64,000 nt of DNA from Brachycybe producta (taxonomy: Eukaryota > Arthropoda > Diplopoda > Playtdesmida > Andrognathidae), in the NCBI GenBank assembly GCA_036925085.1, contig JAUPFP010000002.1, forward strand, positions 2,626,550 through 2,690,549, in the 5' to 3' direction. Shown here one piece after another: positions 21,187 to 29,916 of the stretch. Below the pieces are notes generated by a model that had not been told where the DNA came from, made no database searches, and worked only from the letters and a program-made list of their open reading frames with translations. Within the stretch, counting starts at the first letter, position 1. Each line of letters opens with the position of its first letter. Made by a program: the position numbers and the translations under genes.

Positions 21187-23228
21187 ATGCCAGGTAGAGG
21201 CTCGTGGAGAGGAGGCAGAAGGATATCTGCCTCTTCTAGCGAAGACGAGATAGAGAGTGGAACGGTGGGGACCGCTGAACCCCTCTCTCAACCTACCTGC
21301 CAACTACGAAAGGCAGGCACCGCCAGGGCGCCCACAACAAAGAGAGAGTCGCCAAATATTACAGCTAGGCACCGTACCTCCTCCGAACCGGAGAATTTTT
21401 ACCGGTGCGGGGAGAAGCGCCTAAAACCTAACTTCAAGCACCCTGCCAATGTCGGACACAAAAGGAAATCTGATGCTCCAAGTAGCATCGTCCCCTTCGA
21501 CGTTACGACATCAAAACATTACTGGGAGGAGCGGGAGGACCGCATAGATATCGATACAATGGCTTGAGGGGTTAACCAGGCATTCTGCGATAGCATCGCA
21601 CCTGGCCAACCCATCCCTGGTGGAGCTGCAGCATGAGGGAAGCATCGGGGAGGCGGATCTGTGCCTTCCCCGCTCGAGGACCTCCAGTTGGAGTTACAGC
21701 GGGAGGCTGCTCTTCGTCAGGCAGCAAAAGGCAAGATGGAAGGGGAGGCCAACTTGGCGTACCTCTGTGCAGTTTGGTCCACCTCGCCAAGCTGGGTCTA
21801 CCGTGCACGGCGTAACTCCCAAAGAGGAGCTCCTACGAATCGAGGCCCGACTCCAAGAGGCTACACAAGCTCCATCATCGGCCACGCCATCACCACCGCC
21901 CTTAAATTTGCCAGTGACCTGACGAATAGCCTCTCTACATCTTCTCTGTCTGTGACACCACCAGAGCCCTTCCAACACCTGGGTTCGTCACCAGTGCCAT
22001 CCATCACTCCGCCACTTCCTCCTCATACACCACTACCATCACCACCAACCTCCCGATGTGCCATACCTCTGTGCTAGGAGGTTGCTGCACCAACTCCAAC
22101 CTTGCCTTCTGTAGTGGCGGTTCCCCGACCTGTTAGTGTTCAGGTTCCCACTGGGGCTCGCCCCAAGGAGCCTCAACAGGCCTACAGGGGCCACCACTCT
22201 TCTCGAGACTCTCTTCAACGGCCGCAGCCATGCCGCTCTTCGCCTCGTGGTTCCTACCCTAGGCAGGATCCACAGGACCTACGTGTCTAACTGGACCATG
22301 GCTGTTGCTACGAGTCTCGGGGCCCACCTATTTGGGTCCCACACCGCTCTCCTCCTCTGCCACCTCCAGGCCGCCCTCCTGGAAAACCTATGCCCACGCC
22401 TTTGATGCCTCCAGAAGGCCATCACAGACCTTCTGCAGGGCATCATACAAGAGGGAGGTGACCCCATGGAAGTGCTGGGCCGTCCACTAGGAAGTACCAA
22501 ACCACTAGAGGCACTGAGTAGGAAATCAGCATTGAAGTGACTATGTCAGCGGTCCCGCAATATGGCCCGGTCCTCCTTGCATCATGCCAGGCCTATCGCA
22601 GGTGCATCGGTTTCCCTGGAACCTGTGGCTCCAACACTAGCCCGACCAGCCACACCGCCCACTGTACCCACTGCCAGGGCTACTTTGGGGCAGTTACTGC
22701 TGGATCGTCCGGTTCTGTGCAGCCACCTCCGGCGAGAGGCTGCTCAACAATCGGTGGGTCACTTGGCAGTGCGAAGTGCGCTCTGCCAACACCCTCTACG
22801 TAGGCGACTTTTCCTTGGAGGAAGGGTTCCCTCGTCTAGACCTCCCTCCCCGGGAGCGATATGTCGTGGGATTCTCTCGCCTGACAAGTGTCCTCATCGC
22901 CATAATCTTCCCTAAGAGAAGGATTGTTGAGACCCTAGGTTTCGCTGGGGATGCTATCGACAAGACCACGGAAGCCCTCTTGGGGGCTTTCGTCAACTCT
23001 GTCTTCGGATTGCCAGCCGGGCAGACGTTCCGCACCAGTCACCACTATGTTCCGGAACCAGATCCCCATTACCGGATCGCCGTCTTGTGGGACGCCGCTT
23101 GGGCCACGCTCTACAACAAGCAGTCTTCCCGGCAGATCATCGGGGATCGGGATATCTTCAACATCTTTCACCGGGATCTACCTGACGACCAGGGTCAGTG
23201 GTTTTCCGCCGCATCCATCTACCAATGA
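21187..23228 (+). pseudogene. Unnamed Gypsy-associated 3' ORF, copy 2
   Basis: The ATG at 21,187 starts a basic, Gly/Arg-rich N-terminus (MPGRGSWRGGRR). YWEEREDRIDIDTMA precedes a TGA; the same frame continues (FCDSIAPGQPIPGGAA, then LEDLQLELQREAALRQAA). Copy 3 has REDRIDVATMA, FIPGGAALPGWGKG and LTDLELERVLKKHALAE in the same order, so these are homologous. A long Pro/Ser/Thr-rich part follows with several frame changes, and the C-terminal domain is at about 22,735-23,228: LLNNRWVTWQ, NTLYVGDFSLEEGF, IAVLWDAAW and IFHRDLPDDQGQW. Full length would be near 650 codons. No known domain was recognised. An LTR begins about 430 bp downstream. At least three stops or frameshifts make it a pseudogene. 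Confidence 0.6.
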
Positions 23229-23654
23229 GGCCAGTTCCGGTGGGTTCGTCCCTACCATTCATGGACTCAGGATCCTTCCCACCCTCAGCAGCAGGGATAG
23301 CTGTGTGCCACATGTACTCGTGTGGTTGCCACCCATCTGGGTGGCATTACCGAAAAATTTATAAAAAACAAAATACGTTATAATTGCTTTCCTCCCTCTG
23401 TGTTCTTTATAATAAGCGTTTTTATTTCCAATAGGGGCTCGCCACTCAGCCAGCACTAAGTGTCTTTGTCTTTTTTATGTTTTCAGCCTTTTGCACTTTT
23501 AAGGGGTGCTGACACTTCGGTGCCAGTGCCTTTCCGTAACTACCTCTGTACACGGTGAGTCCTCATACACCCATATTTCCCCGCTGCGTAATTTAAAAAC
23601 CTTCCACCCTTGGCTGGAGTATGAGGACGTACTCCAAGCAAAGTTGGAGGGTAT
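23229..23654 (+). other. 3' untranslated stretch before an LTR
   Basis: No gene. It ends with a purine-rich AAAGTTGGAGGGTA, a plausible polypurine tract, immediately before an LTR beginning TGTAACAC. Confidence 0.5.
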
Positions 23655-24190
23655 GTAACACTCTGTAATTCGTAATCCCGCCAAAACCATAGCCCAGGGG
23701 GTAAACAACTCTCAACCGTCCCTCCTTCCCCTATGACTTACTTATCTGACTCATACTCGAGTGGTGGATTAATACACTTAGGACCATGGTCACTTGGACC
23801 AGGTTACACCTCGCAGGTGTACACAGGTCCAAGGTATAAAAGGGCCATGCTCCTCTTTGTAGTTAGTTCTTGTCCTTGCCTAAAATTGTATTATGTCGAT
23901 CTTTATCCGTTCCACATAATGGGCATGAGGACACACCATTAGAATTTGTAATTCATCTTTGTAATCTGTGTTTCTATACAAGAGATGAATAAAAGCATTA
24001 TAACAAGAAACAGGGTGGTCTTTATGTATAAGTAATCAACTTCCCTTCAGAGGCGGGAGATTACATAAGGCAGGAGGTATACGATTCCTAAGCAGCTACA
24101 ACATCTTCTCCTGGCGGCATACCGAAAGGGGAAGATGTATATCAGCATCGACCGGAAGAGAGAAGGATGGCCACCACTCTGCTGCATAGT
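23655..24190 (+). mobile_element. LTR related to the solo LTR at 43,179-43,866
   Basis: Starts TGTAACACTCTG. Its reverse complement matches 43,866 leftwards to about 43,350, including a shared promoter GGTATAAAAGG (23,834) / CCTTTTATACC (43,678), the CCTGGTCCAAG/TGACCATGGTCC block, and the polyadenylation-type AATAAAAGC. Homology runs at least to about 24,186, where a TA microsatellite intervenes. The exact 3' end is not visible. Confidence 0.75.
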
Positions 24191-24193
24191 TGC

Positions 24194-24355
24194 ATATATA
24201 TATATATATATATGTATTTATATATATATATATATATATTACTGTATATATATGTATATATATATGTATATCTATATGTGTATATATATGTATATATATA
24301 TGTGTATATATATGTATATATATATGTATATATATATGTATATATGTATATATGT
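24194..24355. repeat. TA/TATG microsatellite
   Basis: About 160 bp of TATATA with regularly spaced TATATG and TATGTG variants. Tyr/Ile-rich frames through it are artefacts. Confidence 0.95.
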
Positions 24356-24914
24356 CCTTAACTGGATTCCGGAAGTGGCCCTTGCAATGTGGGCCTACAC
24401 GGTGATTCATAAAGAGGGGCATATAAAGCAGAAATGGTGGTGGGCACACAAGCTCTTCTCAGCTGAGAGCACGTTCAGTTTAAGCCTTTTGGGCACCCTG
24501 AAATTGGAAGATGGGGCAGGATTTCTAAATTTCATTTCTTTTAGTTACCACCATTGTAGTCAGAAGACCATAAATTCACTGTTCTGTATCAAAATCCTCC
24601 CGCCAAATAAAATAGGTGTACCTAATGCATATTTTGTCCTGAATCCAATGCTGAAATCAGAATGTCCCTATCAGATCTAGTTTTCGAGATATCTACCACT
24701 TTCTGAAATACACTGTGAACGGAAAAAAACGAACCCCTATATGAACACTAATATTAAAAAAGGGTTAGTTTTTTTCCCCATTCACAGTGTATATATCACA
24801 TTGGCACCCAAGGAGGATATGCAAAGTATTGTTGTTTTTTCTATGAATGGGATAGCTGAGCTAGAGTAAGTTACTACTGCAGGAAAGATTGGGATCAGAG
24901 AACAGAGCTTATTC
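24356..24914. other. Non-coding stretch with an inverted repeat
   Basis: No gene recognised. At 24,709-24,792 TACACTGTGAACGG and an A-run pair with a T-run, CCCCATTCACAGTGTA, around a spacer of about 20 bp. The ends CACTGTGAA/TTCACAGTG resemble a short MITE. The first 100 bp may be the tail of the LTR interrupted by the microsatellite. Confidence 0.5.
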
Positions 24915-25492
24915 CAGGGAAAATGAATATCGCGAATCTCCTTTTAGTGGATACCAAACAAATTTTTTTACTGGGATTAATAAAAAACATCATTAAGGCC
25001 ATGAGCAGAGCTGGTGAAGGGTTTAAAATACCTCAGGCAAAAATTTCTATGGATCAGTGAAACAAAAATAAAAGAAGGCATCTTCGTAGGACCTCAAATC
25101 CGAGAGCTCTTTCAGGACCAAAATTTTAAATCCAAACTGAGTGGAGCTGAAAAAAGAGCTTGGGAGGAGTTTGCGAACGTATGCCACAACTTCCTCGGCA
25201 ACAAAAAGCAGAAAACTACGCACAGGTCGTAGAGGAGCTTCTGTCATCATACAGAGCACTCAGGTGCAATATGTCTTTAAAAATACATTTTCTACATTCT
25301 CATTTGGATTTTTTTCCGGACAACATGGGGGATATATCTGATGAACATGGAGAAAGGTTTCTCCAGGACATTGCCCTAATGGAAAAACGTTACAGCGGCA
25401 GGTGGACAGCAAACATGTTGGCAGACTACTGTTGGTTTATTCGTCGGGAAACACCATCAGAGGACTACAAAAGGAAAAGAACTACAAACTAA
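24915..25492 (+). pseudogene. TE-associated conserved protein, C-terminal fragment, frameshifted
   Basis: Readable pieces in two frames: ISETKIKEGIFVGPQIREL and SGAEKRAWEEF in the first, and NMSLKIHFLHSHLDFFPDN, GERFLQDIALMEKRY and GRWTANMLADYCWFIRRE in the second. From memory this is the C-terminus of a protein that is widespread and multi-copy in arthropod and other invertebrate genomes and usually annotated as uncharacterised; I believe it is transposon-derived but cannot name the superfamily. The frame changes near 25,209. Upstream, LLLVDTKQI and LIKNIIKAM (about 24,925-24,990) extend the match with an internal stop. It is a dead fragment. Confidence 0.65.
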
Positions 25493-25960
25493 CCTTGTAG
25501 TTGTAAACAGAACAAATGTCTTTGAAGTGTGAATTAATTGAAATGTAAAAATAAATATCGTGTTTTCTCTGAAACAATGTTATCCACTTTATAGCCGAAT
25601 CTCTTAAAAACGAGATGTGATAGAGCAATTCTGATTGCTGGGGCGAATTCAGGACACAAAAAGACATTAAAATCACCAAAAATTGTTTATGGGAGTGAAA
25701 AAAAATTTTTTTTTGCAGAACAGTGGAACTTCCCACAAACACAATTTATACAGAAGGTCCTCAATTAGTTTAAAACTATTTTCAGTGGTACGCATCTTTT
25801 TTAAGTCTAGTACTAGACTTAAACAATGACGTGAACACTAAAAAAGACTCAAAGGGCTCAGTTTGCTTTTAATTACTAAAGTGCATATCGCACTTTGAAC
25901 CATAAAAATTGGACAACTTTAAATATGAAAAATAAACCTATTAAATAAACCTAAAAAGTT
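25493..25960. other. AT-rich spacer left of the Polinton
   Basis: No gene or repeat recognised. It ends in AACATT (25,961-25,966), the left copy of the Polinton target duplication. Confidence 0.6.
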
Positions 25961-25966
25961 AACATT
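25961..25966. repeat. Polinton target site duplication, left
   Basis: AACATT, identical to 42,510-42,515 and directly outside the AGTAGTAT terminus. Confidence 0.95.
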
Positions 25967-26096
25967 AGTAGTATAGTAAAAGTCATTTCTGCGCCACTTC
26001 TTCCCATAGGTTAACATAGAGCCTCTTATTTCATCATGTTTTGTACCGCATTCCATCGAGTGTATAGCCTAGCACAGGGGCATTTCTGCGCCACTT
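25967..26096 (+). repeat. Polinton left terminal inverted repeat
   Basis: Matches the reverse complement of 42,380-42,509 with few differences. Unlike the right end, part of it is duplicated in tandem: 25,984-26,080 (97 bp, from CATTTCTGCGCC to CACAGGGG) is repeated at 26,081-26,174, and a third partial unit starts at 26,175. The ends are the likely integrase substrates and replication origins (terminal-protein priming is inferred from the polymerase type). Confidence 0.92.
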
Positions 26097-26371
26097 CCCA
26101 TAGGTTAACATAGAGCCTCTTATTTCATCATGTTTTGTACCACATTCCATCGAGTGTATAGCCTAGCACAGGGGCATTTCTGCGCCAATTGTTTCATTAT
26201 AGAAAGACCAATCAGTTTATAAACTACTAGTTTTATTTATTGTTCTATAGTCTACTATAGTGAAATTTCTGCCCCACTTCCACCATAGTAGGCAGTATGA
26301 AGACCAGTCACTCTTACATTTTCTAACGAGCTAGTCTTGTTTATTTAGTTTTCACGAATAAGGTGTTCAAC

Positions 26372-26938
26372 ATGCAGGTTTCTACTAAAATTGCCATTGA
26401 TGTGTATCATATGGCCAAACAATCGTGCAAAGACGTGAATTCGAACTTTTCACGAACAATTTACAAACTCGCTGAACAAGCTCGAAATAAGGATGTTCAA
26501 GCTTTTGAATCCATAGCATCAACTTTAAAAACTGTCTCGCATTTGAACCAAGAATTAACCTTCTTGTTGGACGAAGTTTATCAAGGATCACCTTCATTCG
26601 GTAAAATTATAGTGGCTTATGCACTCGTCTTCCAACTGGCAAGATCAGGATTTGAGGAAGCGACAGCGGTGCATATCGGTGAATACGTGTTTAAGTCATC
26701 AGCATCGTGGCTTCGAGATAATGGATCATGGGCTGCCATGCGTGATATCTACACAACTCCTGAGGTCACTGCGAGTAGCGTAATTCATGTGGTTCCGCAA
26801 TTACTAATGATTAGCACTGTTTTATTTATTAATACGAATGCAATAAAGTGTACAAGTGTTACATGTTCAAATTTTTGTAGATATTCCATTTCTTTATACC
26901 GACTAATGACACTTCTGCATTCCACAGACCTCGACTAG
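26372..26938 (+). CDS. Bcl-2-family-like apoptosis regulator
   Basis: The protein looks like an anti-apoptotic Bcl-2 relative. EVYQGSPSFGKIIVAYALVF (about residues 68-87) fits BH1, with the F/W-G-[RK]-I-V core, and SWLRDNGSWAAMRDIY (about 112-127) fits BH2, the W-[IL]-x-x-N-G-G/S-W pattern. An upstream helix, FESIASTLKTVS, could be a divergent BH3. A hydrophobic segment, VVPQLLMISTVLFI, near residues 140-153 could be a membrane anchor. Bcl-2 proteins act at mitochondrial and ER membranes to block Bax/Bak-type permeabilisation; here the role would be to keep infected cells alive (inference). I start at the ATG at 26,372. An AATAAA at about 26,849 lies inside the frame, so the last ~30 residues may not be translated. 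Alone at the left end, convergent with the RING gene, with a strong hairpin at the junction. Confidence 0.75.
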   Translation: MQVSTKIAIDVYHMAKQSCKDVNSNFSRTIYKLAEQARNKDVQAFESIASTLKTVSHLNQELTFLLDEVYQGSPSFGKIIVAYALVFQLARSGFEEATAVHIGEYVFKSSASWLRDNGSWAAMRDIYTTPEVTASSVIHVVPQLLMISTVLFINTNAIKCTSVTCSNFCRYSISLYRLMTLLHSTDLD

Positions 26939-26992
26939 CCTTAGGTTAGCAAGCTGCTAACCTAAGGCTGTCAGAGGTCTGTTGCAGAAGTG
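26910..26992. repeat. Long stem-loop between convergent Bcl-2-like and RING genes
   Basis: CACTTCTGCA...ACAGACCTC...AGCCTTAGGTTAGC pairs with GCTAACCTAAGGCT...GAGGTCTGT...TGCAGAAGTG around AAGCT. The arms are about 37-41 bp with a few mismatches; the inner 14 bp per arm are perfect. It overlaps the end of the Bcl-2-like frame (26,938) and lies about 55 bp from the end of the RING gene (27,046). Confidence 0.9.
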
Positions 26993-27045
26993 TTCAATAT
27001 GTAAAAACAACTTTAGTGATTAATTTATGTTTCGGTGATATTTTT

Positions 27046-27543
27046 TCACTGATTTGGTAATAAATCCGTTAACGGCTGGTAAACATCGATTACATTGTAA
27101 ATAGGCTTCCTACACACGGGGCATACAAAATTTTTCATTTCTAATAACGTTTTTGTACAAGTCTTACAGGCAGCTTGATGCTTACAAGGATCAAATACAA
27201 CCCGTGCGCCCTTCACTAAACAAATAGTACAATATTTGATGGAGGCGGTTTCTTCATCATCGTAGGGAAGCAAGTTATCCAGAAGAGCTTGTGTTCGGGT
27301 TAAACGTAGACGTGTCATCATTGCCATGAGCATTTCGTTAGCCAACCTGTCATCTGCAGATGCAGTTTATTTATTTTTTTAAAAAATTTGTCAATTTAAT
27401 TACTTACAGGATAGGTCGAGATAGCCAATGGGAGGGCTATTATCTGGAGTACTTCTAGGAGATGTATTAGCTCCAGTTTCAGGCTCTGTTTCAGAATCAT
27501 ATACATTGTCTAAAAATGAAATATATGAATTATAAGATGACAT
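27046..27543 (-). CDS. RING-finger (E3 ubiquitin ligase-like) protein, two exons
   Basis: Exon 1 runs 27,543-27,408 and exon 2 27,353-27,046, joined across an intron with a GTAAGTA donor and CTGCAG acceptor. The frame is open across the junction in phase 1 and there is no other good ATG, so the intron is well supported; total about 147 residues. Exon 2 holds a C3HC4-type RING: CTICLVKGARVVFDPCKH, then ACKTC and CPVCRKPI, of the MDM2/IAP/Neuralized type. The acidic, Pro/Ser/Thr-rich N-terminus is otherwise unremarkable and there is no BIR domain, so I do not call it an IAP. RING proteins bring E2 enzymes to substrates; targets here are unknown. Together with the Bcl-2-like gene it suggests control of host cell death or defence. 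It is an early-type gene on the polymerase strand. Confidence 0.85.
27354..27407 (-). other. 54-bp intron in the RING gene
   Basis: Donor GTAAGTAAT at 27,407-27,399, T-rich body, acceptor TCTGCAG ending at 27,354. Removal keeps the frame open. Confidence 0.8.
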
Positions 27544-27717
27544 AGTTGCACGTTCAACTTATTTGTCTAAAAATATTTATGATATTGTCAAGTTTCAATA
27601 AACCCAATCATGTCTAGCCAAGTTTTGGGAATACGGAGGTAAACAGGCTCCCTTAAAAATAACTTTAGGTTTAAGAAATTGAACCAAGTTTTAACGAGTC
27701 TAGGCATGATGTAATAC

Positions 27718-27960
27718 GTCTATTCATGCTTTCACAAGTCCATGATTTATAGATATGCTCCATAGTAACGATACATGAAGACAGGTTTTAACAAGTGTCT
27801 CAACATGTCTATTCATGTTTTCATAAGCTCGTGATTTATGGACACAGCTTTCGGACTACATCAAGGCAGGTTTGAACAAGCCTTAACATGTCTCAACATG
27901 TCTATTCTTGTTTTGGTAAGGCCAAGATTTACTTGCACCCCTCGGAAACAATAATGGAAT
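27718..27960. repeat. Tandem repeat in the divergent intergenic region
   Basis: Three imperfect units of about 90 bp start at 27,718, 27,807 and 27,900, each with GTCTATTCATG, TTTTCATAAG and GATTTATGGACA-type words. They lie between the RING gene (minus) and the nuclease-like gene (plus). They may be promoter or replication elements. Confidence 0.75.
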
Positions 27961-27998
27961 AACGTAGGGGTATAAGTACTAGGAGAGAAGTATACGTT

Positions 27999-28640
27999 AT
28001 GGCAAGATCTACACATTGGCCGAAGCCTCAAATTTCACGGATTAGGTATGTTTTTTTTTTGTTTTTTTTATTCAGATTTATGAATGAAAAACTCATTTCC
28101 AGAATGTCCATTTTCGACAATATATCAACCGTTATTGATTGTGATGGATTTCAAATTGGAAAGGATTTTTACATTAAAGAATTGGGATACTATTCTATCG
28201 GTGATCCGCACCCAAATAATATATTCATTCGCGTTCCTGAAAATAGAGTGTTTACTGACAAGGATGTCAGAACAATGCGATTTGTAACAGCTCATATTCA
28301 TGGCCTTCCTTATAAAAATGATACTAATGATGATACATTTTCAACACTACTAAATGTTTTACGTAACTTGTATACTCGGGCCTCTGAGAAAAATTCAAAT
28401 GCCTTATTTGCTTATAAGGGTGGCACTGTGGAAAAAAAATTATTAATGAGATTAAATATTCCTTGCATAAACCTCGAGAAACTAGGACTTTGTATGAAAT
28501 ATGAAAATTTACTGTCAATGTTTGGTACTCGAGTAGTTGATTTTACGTGTAGTCGCCATAAAAACCGTAGAAACGGAATAGCACACTGTGCAAAAAATGA
28601 AGCTTACATTTTTGGATTATGGGTTCAAAAGCAGAAATAA
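27999..28640 (+). CDS. RNase H-fold nuclease-like protein (Polinton cargo)
   Basis: I recognise the layout of a family common in invertebrate mobile elements and Polintons: an opening D-x-D-G-F (DCDGFQIGKDFYIKELGYYS) and a closing C..H...CA..N block (CSRHKNRRNGIAHCAKNEAY), with AYKGGTVEKKLL between. This resembles a 3'-5' exonuclease (DEDD) or RNase H fold, but not all four acidic residues can be placed with confidence, so the activity is inferred. A TATAAG box lies about 30 bp upstream. After ISRIR there is GTATGT, then a T-rich tract and TTCAG (28,046-28,075), exactly 30 bp, an in-frame intron-like segment too short to be sure of. Some copies could start at the ATG in FMNEKLI. Confidence 0.5.
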   Translation: MARSTHWPKPQISRIRYVFFLFFLFRFMNEKLISRMSIFDNISTVIDCDGFQIGKDFYIKELGYYSIGDPHPNNIFIRVPENRVFTDKDVRTMRFVTAHIHGLPYKNDTNDDTFSTLLNVLRNLYTRASEKNSNALFAYKGGTVEKKLLMRLNIPCINLEKLGLCMKYENLLSMFGTRVVDFTCSRHKNRRNGIAHCAKNEAYIFGLWVQKQK

Positions 28641-28669
28641 GCTAAAATGTTCAATTTATATTACCCAGA

Positions 28670-29035
28670 ATGTATGAGCCAATGGATTTTCCTGATATTC
28701 GCATGCAAGCCTGCCAAGCGATAAAAGTGGCAATGTCAGTGCCAGGCTGGGATACAGCGTGTGCTGATTGTGTTCTTCAAGAGGAACTCCTAAATGCGGG
28801 TGATGGAAGCCAAGTTCCGACTCATTTTTGTACGATGTATCCCGAGGAATATGAACGAAAAAAAATAAATGATTTATTCAATGGCGTGAATTCCCTGTTT
28901 GTGTTGCAACATTGGATCGAAGCTGCCAAGCCGATTAAAGCCGTCATCATTCAAGGAATTATGTATCTGATTGCTCATTGGTCAGATTATGAGTGGCGTT
29001 GTGAAATTTTCAAAACTTGTACTATTACTGAATAA
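28670..29035 (+). CDS. Unknown Polinton protein, 121 residues
   Basis: I do not recognise this protein. It is Cys-rich in its first half (ACADCVLQEELL, HFCTMYPEEYE) and ends with an amphipathic/hydrophobic helix region, WIEAAKPIKAVIIQGIMYLI, followed by HWSDYEWRC. The ATG at 28,670 is preceded by TTACCCAG, which could be a splice acceptor, so an upstream exon is possible. It lies between the nuclease-like gene and the packaging ATPase on the same strand. It could be another captured host regulator. Confidence 0.5.
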   Translation: MYEPMDFPDIRMQACQAIKVAMSVPGWDTACADCVLQEELLNAGDGSQVPTHFCTMYPEEYERKKINDLFNGVNSLFVLQHWIEAAKPIKAVIIQGIMYLIAHWSDYEWRCEIFKTCTITE

Positions 29036-29079
29036 ATACCGTGTTATGCACTCATTCTCGTTACATTCTTGAAGCTAAA

Positions 29080-29916
29080 ATGGTAGAGCAAGATGAAATA
29101 TCGCGTTTAACGATGGAGAAAAATGTTATGCCGCAAAAAAGGAAACCGAGTATAAAGTATGTTGTTATGAGTTGCATTGCAGCTCTTATGCTTATACTCG
29201 AAACAACGAACATTGTTATTTCCAATAAAACGGAACTACCTGTCAATATACAACTACCGCAAGATTCTGTAGCAATCATGGAAAAAGATAGTTCATTCAT
29301 TCCGTTGAAGGCACCATTTAGGATGATTATTGCCGGACCTAGCAGTTGCGGGAAAACAACCTTCGTTAAGAAAATTTTGGATCATGCGAGGGAAATGATT
29401 AAGCCCCCACCGGAAAGAGTAACGTGGCACTTTTCTCAATATCAAGACTGGTATTCACTTTATGGGACTCGAGCGACATTTCTAAAAGGAATGCCCGACA
29501 TGAAGACTCTAAGATGCGATAGAAATCAGCTTATTGTCCTCGACGATCTGTTTCAAGATGTGGATAGGGCTGTTTCTCAGCTCTTTACGTGCGATTCGCA
29601 TCATCGAAACATAAGTGTTATATTTATTACTCAAAATATTTTTGATAAGAACCCGTATCAGCGCACCATTTCTTTGAATGCGTCTTATCTAGTTCTTTTT
29701 AAAAACCCTCGTGACAAATCTCAAATTGCTCATTTATCGCATCAGATGTATATTGGTAACACCAAATTCATGATCGATGCTTTTAACCAGAGTACTCGTG
29801 ATCCGTATAGTTACTTGATGATTGATCTCACGCAAAACGCGGATGACAATTCTCGTCTCAGAACGAATATATTTCCCGGAGAGTATACCGCCGTATTTTT
29901 ACCTAAACAACGATGA
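29080..29916 (+). CDS. ATP: FtsK/HerA-type genome packaging ATPase
   Basis: Powers packaging of the linear DNA into capsids. Walker A is IIAGPSSCGKTTFV (about residues 90-103) and Walker B LIVLDDLFQDV (about 155-165), followed by FITQNIF with the sensor-type Gln/Asn. This is the A32-like pattern of Polintons, virophages and nucleocytoviruses. The N-terminus is unusual in having a basic stretch and a hydrophobic segment, VVMSCIAALMLILETTNIVI, which could anchor it in a membrane. The ATG at 29,080 is used; the frame is open a little further but without ATG. Its stop overlaps the next gene's start as ATGA at 29,913. About 278 residues, close to family length. Confidence 0.93.
   Translation: MVEQDEISRLTMEKNVMPQKRKPSIKYVVMSCIAALMLILETTNIVISNKTELPVNIQLPQDSVAIMEKDSSFIPLKAPFRMIIAGPSSCGKTTFVKKILDHAREMIKPPPERVTWHFSQYQDWYSLYGTRATFLKGMPDMKTLRCDRNQLIVLDDLFQDVDRAVSQLFTCDSHHRNISVIFITQNIFDKNPYQRTISLNASYLVLFKNPRDKSQIAHLSHQMYIGNTKFMIDAFNQSTRDPYSYLMIDLTQNADDNSRLRTNIFPGEYTAVFLPKQR

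Noticed and set aside
24096-24680. Tyr/Ile-rich frames across the second TA microsatellite
   Set aside because: Same reason; no domain outside the repeat.
27046-27543. IAP (BIR plus RING) assignment for the RING gene
   Set aside because: No BIR zinc-binding pattern in either exon.
28046-28075. Intron in the nuclease-like gene
   Set aside because: GTATGT...TTCAG fits splice consensus, but 30 bp is below the usual minimum and its removal is frame-neutral, so the frame gives no evidence.
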